A stretch of 64,000 nucleotides of DNA from Paenarthrobacter ureafaciens. Its GTDB lineage: Bacteria > Actinomycetota > Actinomycetes > Actinomycetales > Micrococcaceae. The position numbers and the translations under genes are program-made. The notes below the pieces were generated by a model. It searched no databases and had not been told where the DNA came from. It saw nothing but the letters and a program-made list of their open reading frames with translations. This document shows, one piece after another, positions 35,309 through 44,493 of this stretch (position 1 is the first letter of the stretch; each line of letters begins with the position of its first letter). Location: the NCBI RefSeq assembly GCF_004028095.1, contig NZ_SBHM01000003.1, positions 45,957 through 109,956 of the forward strand. Direction: 5' to 3'.

Positions 35309-36343
35309 TCAGACGAGCCTACGCCACCAGCGCGGCCGCTCCGGTTCCGGTGTGCATTCCGGCTCCGGTTCCTCGCCCAACGCCAGCGCCGCCTCAACAA
35401 TGTCATCCGAGGTGAGGGTGACCACGGCCTCACGGCCAAGCGCATCCAGGCTGTGCTCCGCGTCGAGTGACAGCCGCAGCGCCTGCCGATTGAGTGCCTG
35501 TTCAAAGAGGGTGCGGGCGAACCGCGCGTTGCCGGACTCCTCCCCCGTGCGGAGTCCGGAGAAAATCCGCCGAAGCATCTGGTCCGCGCCTGGTTCCAGC
35601 ATGTACTCGTGGTGCTCAAGCATCCGGTGGAAGATCATCTCCAGTTCATCGACGGAGTAATCAGGGAAGGTGATTTCGCGGGCGAACCGGGAGCGCAGCC
35701 CGGGGTTGGAGATCAGGAAGGATTCCATGAGCCGGGGATATCCGGCCACGATCACTACCAGCCGGTGGCGGTGGTCTTCCATCCGTTTGAGCAGCACTTC
35801 GATGGCCTCCGGCCCGAAATCCATCCGGCCGTCCTCCGGGGCGAGCGCATATGCCTCGTCGATAAACAGGACCCCGTCCAGCGCCCGCCGAATCACCCGG
35901 TCCGTCTTGATGGCAGTCTCCCCGACGTATTGCCCTACCAGGCCGGAACGGTCCACCTCCACCAAATGGCCTTTCTGCAGCAGCCCCACCGCACGGTACA
36001 TCTCGGCCAGGAGCCGGGCGACCGTCGTTTTACCTGTTCCGGGATTGCCGAGGAACACCAGGTGCTGGGATGTGGCCACTTCAGGCAGTCCGTGGGCTTT
36101 GCGGCGGGCCTGGACCTGGAGCAGCGCGACGAGGGCCCGCACCTGCTCCTTCACCGTCTCCAGCCCGATCAGGGCGTCCAACTCCGCCTGCACTTCCGAG
36201 AGCGGACGGGCAGGACCAGACCGTGGGCCGATGAGGTCCCCCATCAGGTCATCGACGCGTTCGGAACCGGTCAGCTTAAGCTGACTGGCCAAATGACCAA
36301 TGGTCTCCCGCAGGTCATCAAGCGGGTTGCGGCTGGTAGCCAT
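35309..36343 (-). CDS. CbxX/CfxQ-type AAA+ ATPase
   Basis: The 344-residue protein has a short helical N-terminus and one AAA+ module. The Walker A is GNPGTGKTTVARLLAEM near residue 130 and the Walker B is GVLFIDEAYAL. A pore-like VGQYVGETA segment lies between them, and NPGLRSRFAREITFPDY provides the arginine finger. It resembles CbbX rubisco activase and the ATPase domain of EccA. The ending RPRWWRRLV is basic and aromatic. No rubisco or ESX genes are present, so the target is unknown. The start at 36343 gives a normal N-terminus. Confidence 0.82.
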   Translation of the reverse strand: MATSRNPLDDLRETIGHLASQLKLTGSERVDDLMGDLIGPRSGPARPLSEVQAELDALIGLETVKEQVRALVALLQVQARRKAHGLPEVATSQHLVFLGNPGTGKTTVARLLAEMYRAVGLLQKGHLVEVDRSGLVGQYVGETAIKTDRVIRRALDGVLFIDEAYALAPEDGRMDFGPEAIEVLLKRMEDHRHRLVVIVAGYPRLMESFLISNPGLRSRFAREITFPDYSVDELEMIFHRMLEHHEYMLEPGADQMLRRIFSGLRTGEESGNARFARTLFEQALNRQALRLSLDAEHSLDALGREAVVTLTSDDIVEAALALGEEPEPECTPEPERPRWWRRLV

Positions 36344-36459
36344 AGCTCCACTGTAGCCCCAGGGGTTCCGGCCTCTCCGTCGCGGCGGGTCCGCGGGGTG
36401 AACGCAAGGCGTCCTCACCTGCGTCGGCCCGGGGCTCCGTTTCTGGCTAGGCTGGGCAG

Positions 36460-37152
36460 ATGGCGACAGTTATCCTCGTGCGGCACGGCCGCACCACGGC
36501 CAATGCCACCGGATTGTTGGCCGGCCGCGCAGCCGGTGTTGACTTGGACGAGATCGGACGCGGGCAGGCTGCCCTGACCGGGGAACGGCTCGCGGCGGTT
36601 CCGGTGGTGGGAGTGGTATCCAGCCCCCTTGAACGCTGCCTGCAAACAGCCCGGTTCATTCTTGACCGGCAAACAAGCAGTCCGTACGCACCGGTCGAGT
36701 CCGACCTGACGGAGTGCGATTACGGTCAATGGCAGGGCCGGGCCCTGTCCGACCTGGCCACCGAGAAACTGTGGCCCGTGGTGCAGACGCAACCATCCGC
36801 CGTCGTATTTCCCGGCGGTGAGGCCATGGCGGCCATGCAGGCCCGCTCAGTGGCGGCCATCCGGCGCCATGATGCAGCGTTCGAAGCCGAGCACGGGCCC
36901 GGAGCAGTATGGGTGGCGGTGAGCCACGGCGACGTCATCAAGTCCATCCTCGCCGACGCGTTGGGCATGCACCTTGACCTTTTTCAGCGGATCAGCGTGG
37001 GTCCGGCTTCCGTGTCGATAGTCACCTACGGTGCAAACCGGCCGAGCGTCCACGCGACCAACACGGAAGCCGGCGACCTGTCCTGGCTCTCGAGCGGCCT
37101 CCGTTCGGGCGACGCACCGGTGGGCGGCGGCGCAGGTGGGCAGACGCCCTGA
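36460..37152 (+). CDS. Histidine phosphatase, MSMEG_4193 family
   Basis: The 230-residue product has the histidine phosphatase motif ILVRHGRTTAN with the nucleophile His at residue 9, a second motif VVSSPLERCLQTA, and WVAVSHGDVIKSIL near the C-terminal half. Actinobacterial members of the MSMEG_4193 family occur next to DUF3090 and SCO1664-type genes, exactly as here, and often near the mycothiol ligase gene mshC (not seen in this window). The physiological substrate is unknown. Confidence 0.88.
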   Translation: MATVILVRHGRTTANATGLLAGRAAGVDLDEIGRGQAALTGERLAAVPVVGVVSSPLERCLQTARFILDRQTSSPYAPVESDLTECDYGQWQGRALSDLATEKLWPVVQTQPSAVVFPGGEAMAAMQARSVAAIRRHDAAFEAEHGPGAVWVAVSHGDVIKSILADALGMHLDLFQRISVGPASVSIVTYGANRPSVHATNTEAGDLSWLSSGLRSGDAPVGGGAGGQTP

Positions 37153-37175
37153 GCCCGTGTGCCTAGAATACTGAC

Positions 37176-37721
37176 ATGCCTACGCGCGTTCACGAGTTTG
37201 CCTGGCCCGACCGGGTTGTCATCGGCACCATAGGACAACCCGGAGACCGCACGTTCTACCTGCAGGTGCGCGCAGGAACGCAGATTGTCAGCATTGCCCT
37301 CGAGAAGCAGCAGTCAGCCCAGCTTGCGGAGAAGATCGACGAGATCCTCGACCAGCTCCTCACGATCGATAGCAACCCCTTCAGCGTTCCCACCAGCACG
37401 CCGGTCGAACTGGTGGACAATGACCCGCTTGAGGACCCCCTGGAGCAATTCCGCACCGGCGCGATGAGCCTGGGGTGGGATCCGACCACGGCCCAGATAG
37501 TCCTGGAGGCTTACCCGATCAGTGATGTCGACGGCGATGAGCCCTTTGACCTGGACGGCGCCGACGAACCGGAAATGCTGCTGGTGCGCATGCCTGTAGG
37601 CACCGCCCGCGCCTTCACCAAGCGCACCCGGGAAATCGTGGCGGCCGGACGTCCCTTGTGCACTATCTGCGGCTACCCCATTGATCCCGACGGGCACACC
37701 TGCACGCTTCCCGAGGCCTGA
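37176..37721 (+). CDS. DUF3090 family protein
   Basis: The 181-residue protein begins VHEFAWPDRVVIGTIGQPG and ends with a small zinc-binding-like motif CTICGYPIDPDGHTC. It is the middle member of the conserved three-gene actinobacterial cluster. The function is unknown. It overlaps the next gene by one base, showing tight coupling. Confidence 0.85.
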   Translation: MPTRVHEFAWPDRVVIGTIGQPGDRTFYLQVRAGTQIVSIALEKQQSAQLAEKIDEILDQLLTIDSNPFSVPTSTPVELVDNDPLEDPLEQFRTGAMSLGWDPTTAQIVLEAYPISDVDGDEPFDLDGADEPEMLLVRMPVGTARAFTKRTREIVAAGRPLCTICGYPIDPDGHTCTLPEA

Positions 37722-38488
37722 TGCCAACACCGGACCTGGTCGCCGCAGAGCTGACGCTGACCGGCCGCATTACAGCGGCCTCAAATGCCACCTTCCTGGG
37801 CAGCATCGACGACGTTGCCGTGGTCTATAAGCCGATAGCCGGCGAAAGCCCCCTCTGGGACTTTCCGCACGGCACCCTGGCCCACCGCGAGATGGCGTCC
37901 TTCCTGGTCTCCCAGGCCATGGGTTGGGACATCGTGCCGCGCACCTGGCTGCGCGACGGACCACTGGGCCGCGGGATGGTGCAGCTCTGGCAAGAGCAGG
38001 ACCCCTCCCAGGATCCGGTGGACCTGAGGCCAAGCGATGACGTTCCGGAGGCCGGTTGGAAACAGGTCCTCGAGGGGCAGGACGACGACGGGCGGATAGT
38101 CGCCCTGGTCCACGAAGACTCACCTGCGCTCAGGCGCATGGCCGTGTTCGACGTCGTCGTCAACAACGCCGACCGCAAGGGAAACCACATTCTTGCCATG
38201 GCGAACGGGCATCGCCACGGCGTGGACCACGGACTGACGTTCCATACGGACCACAAGCTGCGCACCGTGCTTTGGGGGTGGCTCGGCCAGGCCTTGTCTG
38301 CCGAAGAACGGGAAGGCGTAGAGCGCGTCAGCGAAGGATTGCGCGGCGGGCTGGGCCGGGAGCTGGCAGAGCTGTTGAGCCCCGAAGAAGTCTCAGCCCT
38401 CGCGCTCCGTTGCGAACGCCTGCGTTCGGCTGGAAGGTTTCCGGCGCCGCGGGGCGGCATGCCGGCCGTGCCCTGGCCTTTGTTCTAA
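37721..38488 (+). CDS. SCO1664 family protein (PI3/4-kinase-like fold)
   Basis: The 255-residue product matches the SCO1664 family: VVYKPIAGESPLWDFPHGTL near residue 40, then AVFDVVVNNADRKGNHIL and VDHGLTFH, which resemble catalytic and metal-binding loops of phosphatidylinositol-kinase-like proteins (NNADRKGNH like HRxxN; DHG like DFG). No substrate is known. It is the third member of the cluster. Confidence 0.85.
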   Translation: MPTPDLVAAELTLTGRITAASNATFLGSIDDVAVVYKPIAGESPLWDFPHGTLAHREMASFLVSQAMGWDIVPRTWLRDGPLGRGMVQLWQEQDPSQDPVDLRPSDDVPEAGWKQVLEGQDDDGRIVALVHEDSPALRRMAVFDVVVNNADRKGNHILAMANGHRHGVDHGLTFHTDHKLRTVLWGWLGQALSAEEREGVERVSEGLRGGLGRELAELLSPEEVSALALRCERLRSAGRFPAPRGGMPAVPWPLF

Positions 38489-38561
38489 GGCCCGCTCCAC
38501 TTTCATTCGTGGCTAGACTGGCCGGAAGCGGAGATTGTCGATTGCAGCACTGGAGGGGAAA

Positions 38562-39059
38562 ATGTTCAGGCCGGATGCGCCCATCGAAGAAATCGAGCAG
38601 GACGTCGAGTCGATGATTGTTGAACTCGTGCATGAGCTGGGGAGGGTCGCGGAGGCTGACCCCAATCCGGTGGGTGCCGAAGAGCGTGCCTATATCCAGG
38701 CATTCTCTGACGCGCGGGCCAACAGTGACCGGAACCAGGCGGCTCTTTTGGCCACTGCCATATCCCGGCCAAACCTGGCCGAATCCCTTCTGTACTTGAA
38801 CCGCCGGCTTGACCGGGAAGACCTGGCCCCGGACGAACCGGTGGGGATCATCGGGATCATCGTGCGCCTGGCCATGGACGGGCTCTGGGTCAGTGACATC
38901 CTCGATGACACACGCTTCAACCAACGGGAGCGCGAAAAGATTACGTCCCTTCTGACGGGCATGACCTACCTGACCGATGATCGCTTGAATGCTGTCCTGG
39001 CTGACATCGCCCCAGGCGGCGATGCCGCCCGGGGCGGCTCCCAGGGGCAGAAGCGCTGA
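38562..39059 (+). CDS. TetR C-terminal ligand-domain-like protein lacking the DNA-binding domain
   Basis: The 165-residue helical protein resembles the C-terminal effector domain of TetR-family regulators, especially VGIIGIIVRLAMDGLWVSDILD followed by REREKITSLLTGM (cited in pieces), a common ending of that domain. No helix-turn-helix precedes it. The previous gene ends at 38488, and the short gap encodes none. ATG 38562 follows GGAGGGG. It may be a decayed regulator or a free-standing sensor domain. Confidence 0.55.
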   Translation: MFRPDAPIEEIEQDVESMIVELVHELGRVAEADPNPVGAEERAYIQAFSDARANSDRNQAALLATAISRPNLAESLLYLNRRLDREDLAPDEPVGIIGIIVRLAMDGLWVSDILDDTRFNQREREKITSLLTGMTYLTDDRLNAVLADIAPGGDAARGGSQGQKR

Positions 39060-39311
39060 CTATTCCTGTTCCGGAATCCAGTAGGGAGCATCCACACCGG
39101 TGCCCGTGAGGACATCGCAGCGAACCAGTTGCGTGCCTATGCGCTCCAAGGGGCAGTTGCTGTAGGTGAAGTAGTCGGTGGCTTGCTGTGTGCCTGCTTG
39201 CGCAGTGCCGGCTTGCTCAGTGCCGGCGTTTGCCGGAGCTGCCGGCAGGAAGAGGAAGGGCAGCAATATCGCGATGCCCATGATTCTTGAATGGCTGGCT
39301 GGATTGAACAT
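39060..39311 (-). CDS. Small secreted protein, hypothetical
   Basis: The 83-residue product starts with a signal peptide (SRIMGIAILLPFLFLPAAPANA, a hydrophobic core ending at an A-N-A cleavage-like site near residue 28). A short repeat AGTEQAGTAQAGTQQA comes next. The mature part contains two Cys (NCPLERIG, VRCDVLTG), perhaps a disulfide. No family recognised. It is tail-to-tail with the preceding gene with no space between the stop codons. Confidence 0.55.
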   Translation of the reverse strand: MFNPASHSRIMGIAILLPFLFLPAAPANAGTEQAGTAQAGTQQATDYFTYSNCPLERIGTQLVRCDVLTGTGVDAPYWIPEQE

Positions 39312-39472
39312 GGTGATCCTCGGGTGACAGTGGGTGTCTATTGACTCCTTCACAGTGCGCTCCGGACCCCTCGGGGAACATCCGGAAGGTGTCCTGAGAT
39401 TTGGCGCCGGGACCCTGACATTTCACGTCGCCGGCTCTTTTCCGGCCCGGCGCTCGGTGCCACCCTTGAAAA

Positions 39473-42373
39473 ATGACGGGCATCATCGATTCGGGTTCCC
39501 CTCCTTTGGTGGGCAGGATGAAGGAATTGTCGCGGCTCGGTGACGCACTGCAGCAAGTCCGCAGCGGCCGGCAAAGAACCGTTTTGGTCACTGGCGACGC
39601 CGGCATCGGGAAGACCGCTCTGATCTACGAAGCCATTGCGGGACTCCCGGGGGACGTTATTGTCCTGTCCGGTGCTGCCCTTCCCCTTCACAGTATCGAG
39701 ATCCCGTACCAACCCTTGCGCGCGGCCTTCAGGGGCACTGCCGGCATCAGAACGCCGGAACCATTTAGTGAGGACAGCGCGGCCGGGCATCCGGCAAGCA
39801 CTCCCCTCTTCCTGGATGAATGGTTGAGTGCGGTCACAGCCGCGCATCCGGTGCTCCTCGCGATCGATGACCTGCACTGGGCGGACCAGGGCACGTTGGA
39901 TACGTTGATGTTTCTGATTGCGGGACCGTCCGATCGGCGGCTGGGGCTCGTAGCAACAGTCAGGGCGGATGCGGTGACGGAGGGTTCACTTCTGGAGGGG
40001 TGGCTTGCCGATGTGCGGCGGATCCCCGGTGTGAGCATTGAACGCCTTGGCCCCTTGGACCGCCCGGCCACGTCCGCATTGATCGCATCGCTGCTGGGTC
40101 GCGAACCGCATCAGTCCCTGATTACGGAAGTGTACGGGCGCGCGAATGGAAACCCGTACTTCACCAAACTCCTGGTGGAGCCACTGGATCCGGCCGCGTC
40201 GTCCCTTCCGCCCGGACTCCCGCCCGACCTGCGGACCGCAGTGCTGCGTTCCTGGCGGGCCCTGCCGCAGTCTGCCCGACGGGTTACCCAGGTCCTGGCT
40301 GTTGGCGGCAAGAATGCTCCGGTTGAAGTGTTCACGGTGGTCGTGAAGCGGGCGCTACCCGGGGAGGATGCCCTTTCTGTTCTCCTGGCTGCGTCGACAG
40401 CCGGGATCCTCGACCGCCAACCCGACGGCAGCTACTGGTTCCACCACCCGCTCATCGCCGAGACCCTGGCATCCGAAACACCTCCCGAGGACCGGATCCA
40501 GTGGCACCGGCTGTTCGCCGAGGCCTACTCGACAGTTCCGGGTTCAGGCGAGCTCCACCACCGGGCGGCCGCCGATCTTGCCCAACACTTCTACGGCTCC
40601 GGGAACTACGAGGAGGCCTACCGGTGGGCGCTTGAGGCGGCACGTCAGGAATCGGCCTCGCGGGACTGGAACAAGGCCCTTGCCCAGTACCACCGGGTCC
40701 TGGAGTTACGGCCCAAGGTGGTCGCTGCCGGGGAATGGCTTGACCTGTGGCAGGAAGTGCGCCGGAGCGCTTTCAATGCAGGCGCTTTCGAGGCGGAACT
40801 CGACGCTATCGAGGCCCTGCTTCGACTCCTCAACGAGCGCCTCCAGCCACTCGAGGTGGCTGCACTGATCATCAGGCGCATGCACTTGCGAATGTCCCTG
40901 GGTCTCTCCTTCCTGGATCCGGCAGAGGCCGAACGCGCCGTGCAGCTTTCGTCCGTGGAGCCTGACAGCTGGCAGCATGCCTTGGCGATGGCCGAGCTGG
41001 TTCATGCCAAACTCTGGATGGACCAATACAAGGGCTCTCCGGACTGCGCGAAGGTTGTTGAGGCGGCCCGCAAGACTGGGCATCACCGGGCTTTGAGTTT
41101 CGCGCTCACTGCCTCGGCCATGGCGGCAGTGTTCAGCGGCGACTCCGGCGCGGCCAGGGAAGCCGCCCGTGAGGGTGCCTCGGAAGCGGCCCTGGCGCAG
41201 GACTTCTGGGCCTTTTGCCATGCCTTGGCGTGGCTGGCAAATGCCACGGAAGGGTGGATCAGCGAACAGTACGGCGCCATCATGAGCTCCGGCAGGGAGG
41301 AACTTTCCCGGCTGGGCGCTCCGCATTCCTTCATGTCGAAAGTAGCTGCCGACGAGGCCGCCAGCTTCCTGGCCATTGGGTCATGGGAGAAGGCTCGAAC
41401 AGCTTTACGAACAGCCATCAGTTTTGACCCCGGGCCCATGGGAGACGTCAGTGCCCGGCTCACCCTGGCCCGGCTGGATGCGTTGCAAGGCAGGACCAAC
41501 GACGCCTTGGCGCACCTCGCTCGCGCCGAAGAGGTGAACCGTGAATCCGATGCCTTCGTTAACCTGAATTTCGCTGCCATTCGTTCCGAACTCAACATCA
41601 TGGCGGGAAACCCCAAGGCAGGATTCGAAACAGCCGTGGCCGCTGCATCCCGGGCCGGTCATGCACCCACCATGTGCGAGTGGCTCCTGCCCTTGGCCAT
41701 GAGGGCCGCCGCCGACATGATCATGCAAGCCAGGGATACCGGTGGGCCGCTGTCCGGGCTGGAAGCCGCAGTGCGGGATGTGCGGAAACGTTTCCCGGCC
41801 GCGCTCCACGAACCCGGACAGGCAACCCCCCTTTACCAACGCCAGATCAAGGCCTTCGACATGCTGTATACCGCCGAGACCGGACGGGCACTGGCGGATA
41901 AGCGGAACGACGCAATGTGGATCGCTGCCGCCGACGCATGCAAAGAAGCCAACCTGGCATGGGAAGAGGCGTACGCCTGCCAACGCGCAGGTGAAGCCAT
42001 GCTCTTCCATACCCATCATGGCCAAACGAACGCAGCAGGGATACTGCGCCGCGGGCTGGAACTGGCAACCACACTGCAGGCCGCGCCCGTGCGGACGGCG
42101 ATACTGGGGTTGGCGGACCATGGACGGATACGACTCGACGCTGAACCACCCACGACGCGGAGGAGCACCGGACCGTTCCCGGGCCTGACCACCCGCGAAA
42201 CCGACGTTCTCGAACAACTAATCGCCGGCAGTACCTATAAGGAGATCGCCGCAGACCTTTTCATCAGCGAGAAAACCGTCAGCACGCACGTCTCCCACCT
42301 CCTGCGGAAAACTGGCTCGACAAATCGAAGGGACCTGGCGCGCAAAGCCAGTGGGCGGCGCAGGGAGGACTAG
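39473..42373 (+). CDS. Large ATP-binding LuxR family (LAL) transcriptional regulator
   Basis: The 966-residue protein has an N-terminal STAND/AAA ATPase domain with Walker A GDAGIGKT at 41-48 and Walker B VLLAIDDLHWAD near 130. A long helical repeat middle region and a C-terminal LuxR helix-turn-helix (LTTRETDVLEQLIAGSTYKEIAADLF) follow at about 900-960. LAL regulators are usually activators of nearby sugar, lipid or secondary metabolic genes. Its 3' end overlaps the convergent aspartate-dehydrogenase-like gene by four bases. The target genes are unknown. Confidence 0.87.
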   Translation: MTGIIDSGSPPLVGRMKELSRLGDALQQVRSGRQRTVLVTGDAGIGKTALIYEAIAGLPGDVIVLSGAALPLHSIEIPYQPLRAAFRGTAGIRTPEPFSEDSAAGHPASTPLFLDEWLSAVTAAHPVLLAIDDLHWADQGTLDTLMFLIAGPSDRRLGLVATVRADAVTEGSLLEGWLADVRRIPGVSIERLGPLDRPATSALIASLLGREPHQSLITEVYGRANGNPYFTKLLVEPLDPAASSLPPGLPPDLRTAVLRSWRALPQSARRVTQVLAVGGKNAPVEVFTVVVKRALPGEDALSVLLAASTAGILDRQPDGSYWFHHPLIAETLASETPPEDRIQWHRLFAEAYSTVPGSGELHHRAAADLAQHFYGSGNYEEAYRWALEAARQESASRDWNKALAQYHRVLELRPKVVAAGEWLDLWQEVRRSAFNAGAFEAELDAIEALLRLLNERLQPLEVAALIIRRMHLRMSLGLSFLDPAEAERAVQLSSVEPDSWQHALAMAELVHAKLWMDQYKGSPDCAKVVEAARKTGHHRALSFALTASAMAAVFSGDSGAAREAAREGASEAALAQDFWAFCHALAWLANATEGWISEQYGAIMSSGREELSRLGAPHSFMSKVAADEAASFLAIGSWEKARTALRTAISFDPGPMGDVSARLTLARLDALQGRTNDALAHLARAEEVNRESDAFVNLNFAAIRSELNIMAGNPKAGFETAVAAASRAGHAPTMCEWLLPLAMRAAADMIMQARDTGGPLSGLEAAVRDVRKRFPAALHEPGQATPLYQRQIKAFDMLYTAETGRALADKRNDAMWIAAADACKEANLAWEEAYACQRAGEAMLFHTHHGQTNAAGILRRGLELATTLQAAPVRTAILGLADHGRIRLDAEPPTTRRSTGPFPGLTTRETDVLEQLIAGSTYKEIAADLFISEKTVSTHVSHLLRKTGSTNRRDLARKASGRRRED

Positions 42374-43164
42374 ATAATTCCGCCCCGCGCGCCAACGATC
42401 AGTTCCAGTGAGCGCAGCACGGCAAACGGCACAATGCCGCTGGTACGCGGGTTTTGCGGCGATACCTGATTGCAGATTTCGAAGCGGTAGGTCCCGCTGT
42501 TCCCGGCGGCCTCGATCACGTGCGTCGTCAGCCGGGCAGCCGGGTCCACCCGCACGGACACATCCACGCCCCAGTCCGCTACGGCCAGGGCGACCGCCGC
42601 GGCCACATTGAGCGATTTCGGGAACAAGCGCGTGGCCTGGTCAGCAGGGCCTTGGTAGATTTCGAGCGGAACAGCGGTGTTCCGGATTCGATCTTCTTCC
42701 TTCTCATCCATCCACGGCTGCACCAGGGAAGCGGGCAGCTTGGTCGTCGTGATTTTGACGGCGTCATAACCCGTTGCCCGGGCTCCCGACGCCAACAGGT
42801 CCAAGCCACCGATGGAGCCGGACGTCAGGAAGAGCCTGCCCGGACCGGCTGCGGACAAGCGGCCCGAAAGATCAGGGTCCGCCAGGGCTCCCAGCGATGT
42901 GGCCAGCAGATCGACACCCGCAGACAGCACTGCCTCGCCGTGTTCGGCAAGGGCTTCCTGGCCCGCGCATTCGACCAGCACATCGCAACGCTCCAACGCC
43001 TCAGCCATGTCCAGGCGGGCCGCCGGAGCGTTTGGAACGGGACTGCGGCTGACGATGCCCTCCAGAGAGGCACCTGCCACTTTCCCTGCGGCAACATCCG
43101 CAGCCACCCGGGCCCCGATGGCCCCGTGTCCGATGATTCCAATTTTGCGGGCTACTGGCTTCAT
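42370..43164 (-). CDS. Aspartate dehydrogenase homologue (amino acid dehydrogenase, DUF108 family)
   Basis: The 264-residue protein has an N-terminal Rossmann motif KIGIIGHGAIGARVA and the family C-terminal domain. The latter shows FPKSLNVAAAVALA, the catalytic His segment LTTHVIEAAGNSG, and NPRTSGIVPFAVL. NadX-type L-aspartate dehydrogenases feed NAD synthesis, but no nadA or nadC is adjacent. It lies 47 bases downstream of marR, probably in one transcript. A catabolic role on an amino acid or iminium intermediate of the neighbouring pathway is more likely. The substrate is not proven to be aspartate. Confidence 0.75.
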   Translation of the reverse strand: MKPVARKIGIIGHGAIGARVAADVAAGKVAGASLEGIVSRSPVPNAPAARLDMAEALERCDVLVECAGQEALAEHGEAVLSAGVDLLATSLGALADPDLSGRLSAAGPGRLFLTSGSIGGLDLLASGARATGYDAVKITTTKLPASLVQPWMDEKEEDRIRNTAVPLEIYQGPADQATRLFPKSLNVAAAVALAVADWGVDVSVRVDPAARLTTHVIEAAGNSGTYRFEICNQVSPQNPRTSGIVPFAVLRSLELIVGARGGII

Positions 43165-43211
43165 GCGTTTCCTTACTAGTGGGTTAGGTGGACATTCCGC
43201 CCCAGGACCGC

Positions 43212-43769
43212 CTAGGCATTGGAAGGGATCTTGTCCTGGGAGGAAGCCTTGGGGTCATAGGCGACGATGGAGGCTTCGGCCTTCTTGAGCAAGAGGGCCA
43301 GTTGTTCAATCTCTTCGGCTGTGAGGCCGGAGAGCATGTTGCGCTGCGTTTCCAGATGCTTGGAAATCACCTCATCGATGAGCTTCTTGCCGTGCTCGGT
43401 GATCTGGGCGTAGACGACGCGACGGTCCTCTTTTGATCGAACACGCTCGATGAGGTTCTGCTCCTCCATGCGGTCCAGGCGGAACGTGATCCCTCCCGTT
43501 GTCAGCATGGACGAACTTGCGAGCTCACCAGCGGTTTTGCGGTGGGGAGGCCCTGATCGGCGCAAATTTGCCAGGACGTCAAAGGAAGCCAACGTGAGCC
43601 CATGCTCCTCGTAGTTCGCGTCCTGCACGGCGCGCTGCCGTGCAACGAGGCTTTGCAGGCGGCCAAAAACTCCAATGGTCCTGGCATCGAGTTCGGGACG
43701 TTCGCGACGCCAGTCCTCGATGATCGCATCTACGGCATCCGGGTCGGTGTTTTGGGGCTCGGTGGTCAT
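43212..43769 (-). CDS. MarR family transcriptional regulator
   Basis: The 185-residue protein contains a winged helix typical of MarR: LASFDVLANLRRSGPP near residue 75, AGELASSSMLTTGGITFRLDRME, and SKEDRRVVYAQITEHGKKLIDEV, where the Asp-Arg pair of the wing is visible. It probably represses its own transcription: a palindrome at 43872-43889 lies within its promoter. The same sequence type occurs in the promoter of the 11-gene operon starting at 54888. A pathway aromatic acid is a likely effector. Confidence 0.88.
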   Translation of the reverse strand: MTTEPQNTDPDAVDAIIEDWRRERPELDARTIGVFGRLQSLVARQRAVQDANYEEHGLTLASFDVLANLRRSGPPHRKTAGELASSSMLTTGGITFRLDRMEEQNLIERVRSKEDRRVVYAQITEHGKKLIDEVISKHLETQRNMLSGLTAEEIEQLALLLKKAEASIVAYDPKASSQDKIPSNA

Positions 43770-43867
43770 GTGCTCTCTCCTTAATTTCGTCCAAGCATCT
43801 TAACACTGAGCTTTCCAGTACCCCGGTGAACCGCGCCCGTTCCCGCAAGTGTCTTGCAGCGCTTTCC

Positions 43868-43896
43868 ATTATATCTTAGTCTTGAGATAGTTAGGA
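43868..43896 (-). promoter_or_regulatory. marR promoter with MarR operator in the -35/-10 spacer
   Basis: On the minus strand a perfect -10 TATAAT lies at 43873-43868, and a weak -35 (TCCTAA) is 17 bases upstream. Between them is the imperfect palindrome TATCTTAGTCTTGAGATA (43872-43889). It also lies 77 bases before the divergent cupin start. Autorepression and co-control of the cupin gene are inferred. Confidence 0.6.
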
Positions 43897-43965
43897 CCGA
43901 GGAAGATTCACTTCCTGCAAGGCCCTTACGAAATCCGGCAATTTACCACCAGAGAGAGGTCCATC

Positions 43966-44484
43966 ATGGGCGACGTTATCGCAAGCAAAATTCCGGAACT
44001 TGAGGAGCTGATTGACTCGTCCATCGCCTCCCGTGACAGTCGGGTAGTTGACTTCAATACGCTCAAGTTCCAGACCAAAATGGGTGAGAAGTTCCGTCGC
44101 GGCCAGGTCCGCTACATCGGGTCCGGGGCAACCGGTGACCACTCCAACGACAACAACATTCTCCAGGCAGAGCACTTCACCTTCTCCAACATGGTGCTGC
44201 CGGCCGGATGCGTTGGACCCGAACATACGCACCCGGACGTTGAAGAGGTGTTCTTCGTGCTCGAGGGGCAGGTCGAGTTCAGCGTGCACGACGTTGAAGA
44301 CGGGAACAAGAAAGCAAGCCGCGTGCTTGGCTACCGCGACCTGATCCGCGTTCCGGCCGGTGTCCCCCGGAGTTTGCGGACCGTCAGCGATGACGACGCA
44401 CTCATCTGCGTCATCATCGGCGCAAAGAAGCCGGAGATCCCCTTCTACCCGCCGACGTCGGAGATGTATGGCGTGACCCGTTAG
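43966..44484 (+). CDS. Cupin domain protein lacking the second-motif His
   Basis: The 172-residue protein has a cupin barrel. Motif 1 is complete: His87, His89 and Glu94 in EHTHPDVEEVFFVLEG. In motif 2 (RVPAGVPRSLRT) the usual His is Arg135, so only three of the four standard ligands remain. It may still bind metal with three ligands or act as a non-catalytic binder. It is divergent from marR, has an operator upstream, and ends before a strong terminator. An enzymatic role such as ring-product isomerisation is possible but unproven. Confidence 0.75.
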   Translation: MGDVIASKIPELEELIDSSIASRDSRVVDFNTLKFQTKMGEKFRRGQVRYIGSGATGDHSNDNNILQAEHFTFSNMVLPAGCVGPEHTHPDVEEVFFVLEGQVEFSVHDVEDGNKKASRVLGYRDLIRVPAGVPRSLRTVSDDDALICVIIGAKKPEIPFYPPTSEMYGVTR

Positions 44485-44493
44485 CCCCCTGGG

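Noticed and set aside
34750..35619. 289-codon version of the Cys-rich protein
   Set aside because: The first 110 or so codons are antisense to the AAA+ ATPase gene and non-conserved in character; the coding start is at 35172 or 35241.
42370..43164. nadX as gene name
   Set aside because: Family match is good but the NAD-biosynthesis context is absent and the gene follows a catabolic regulator.
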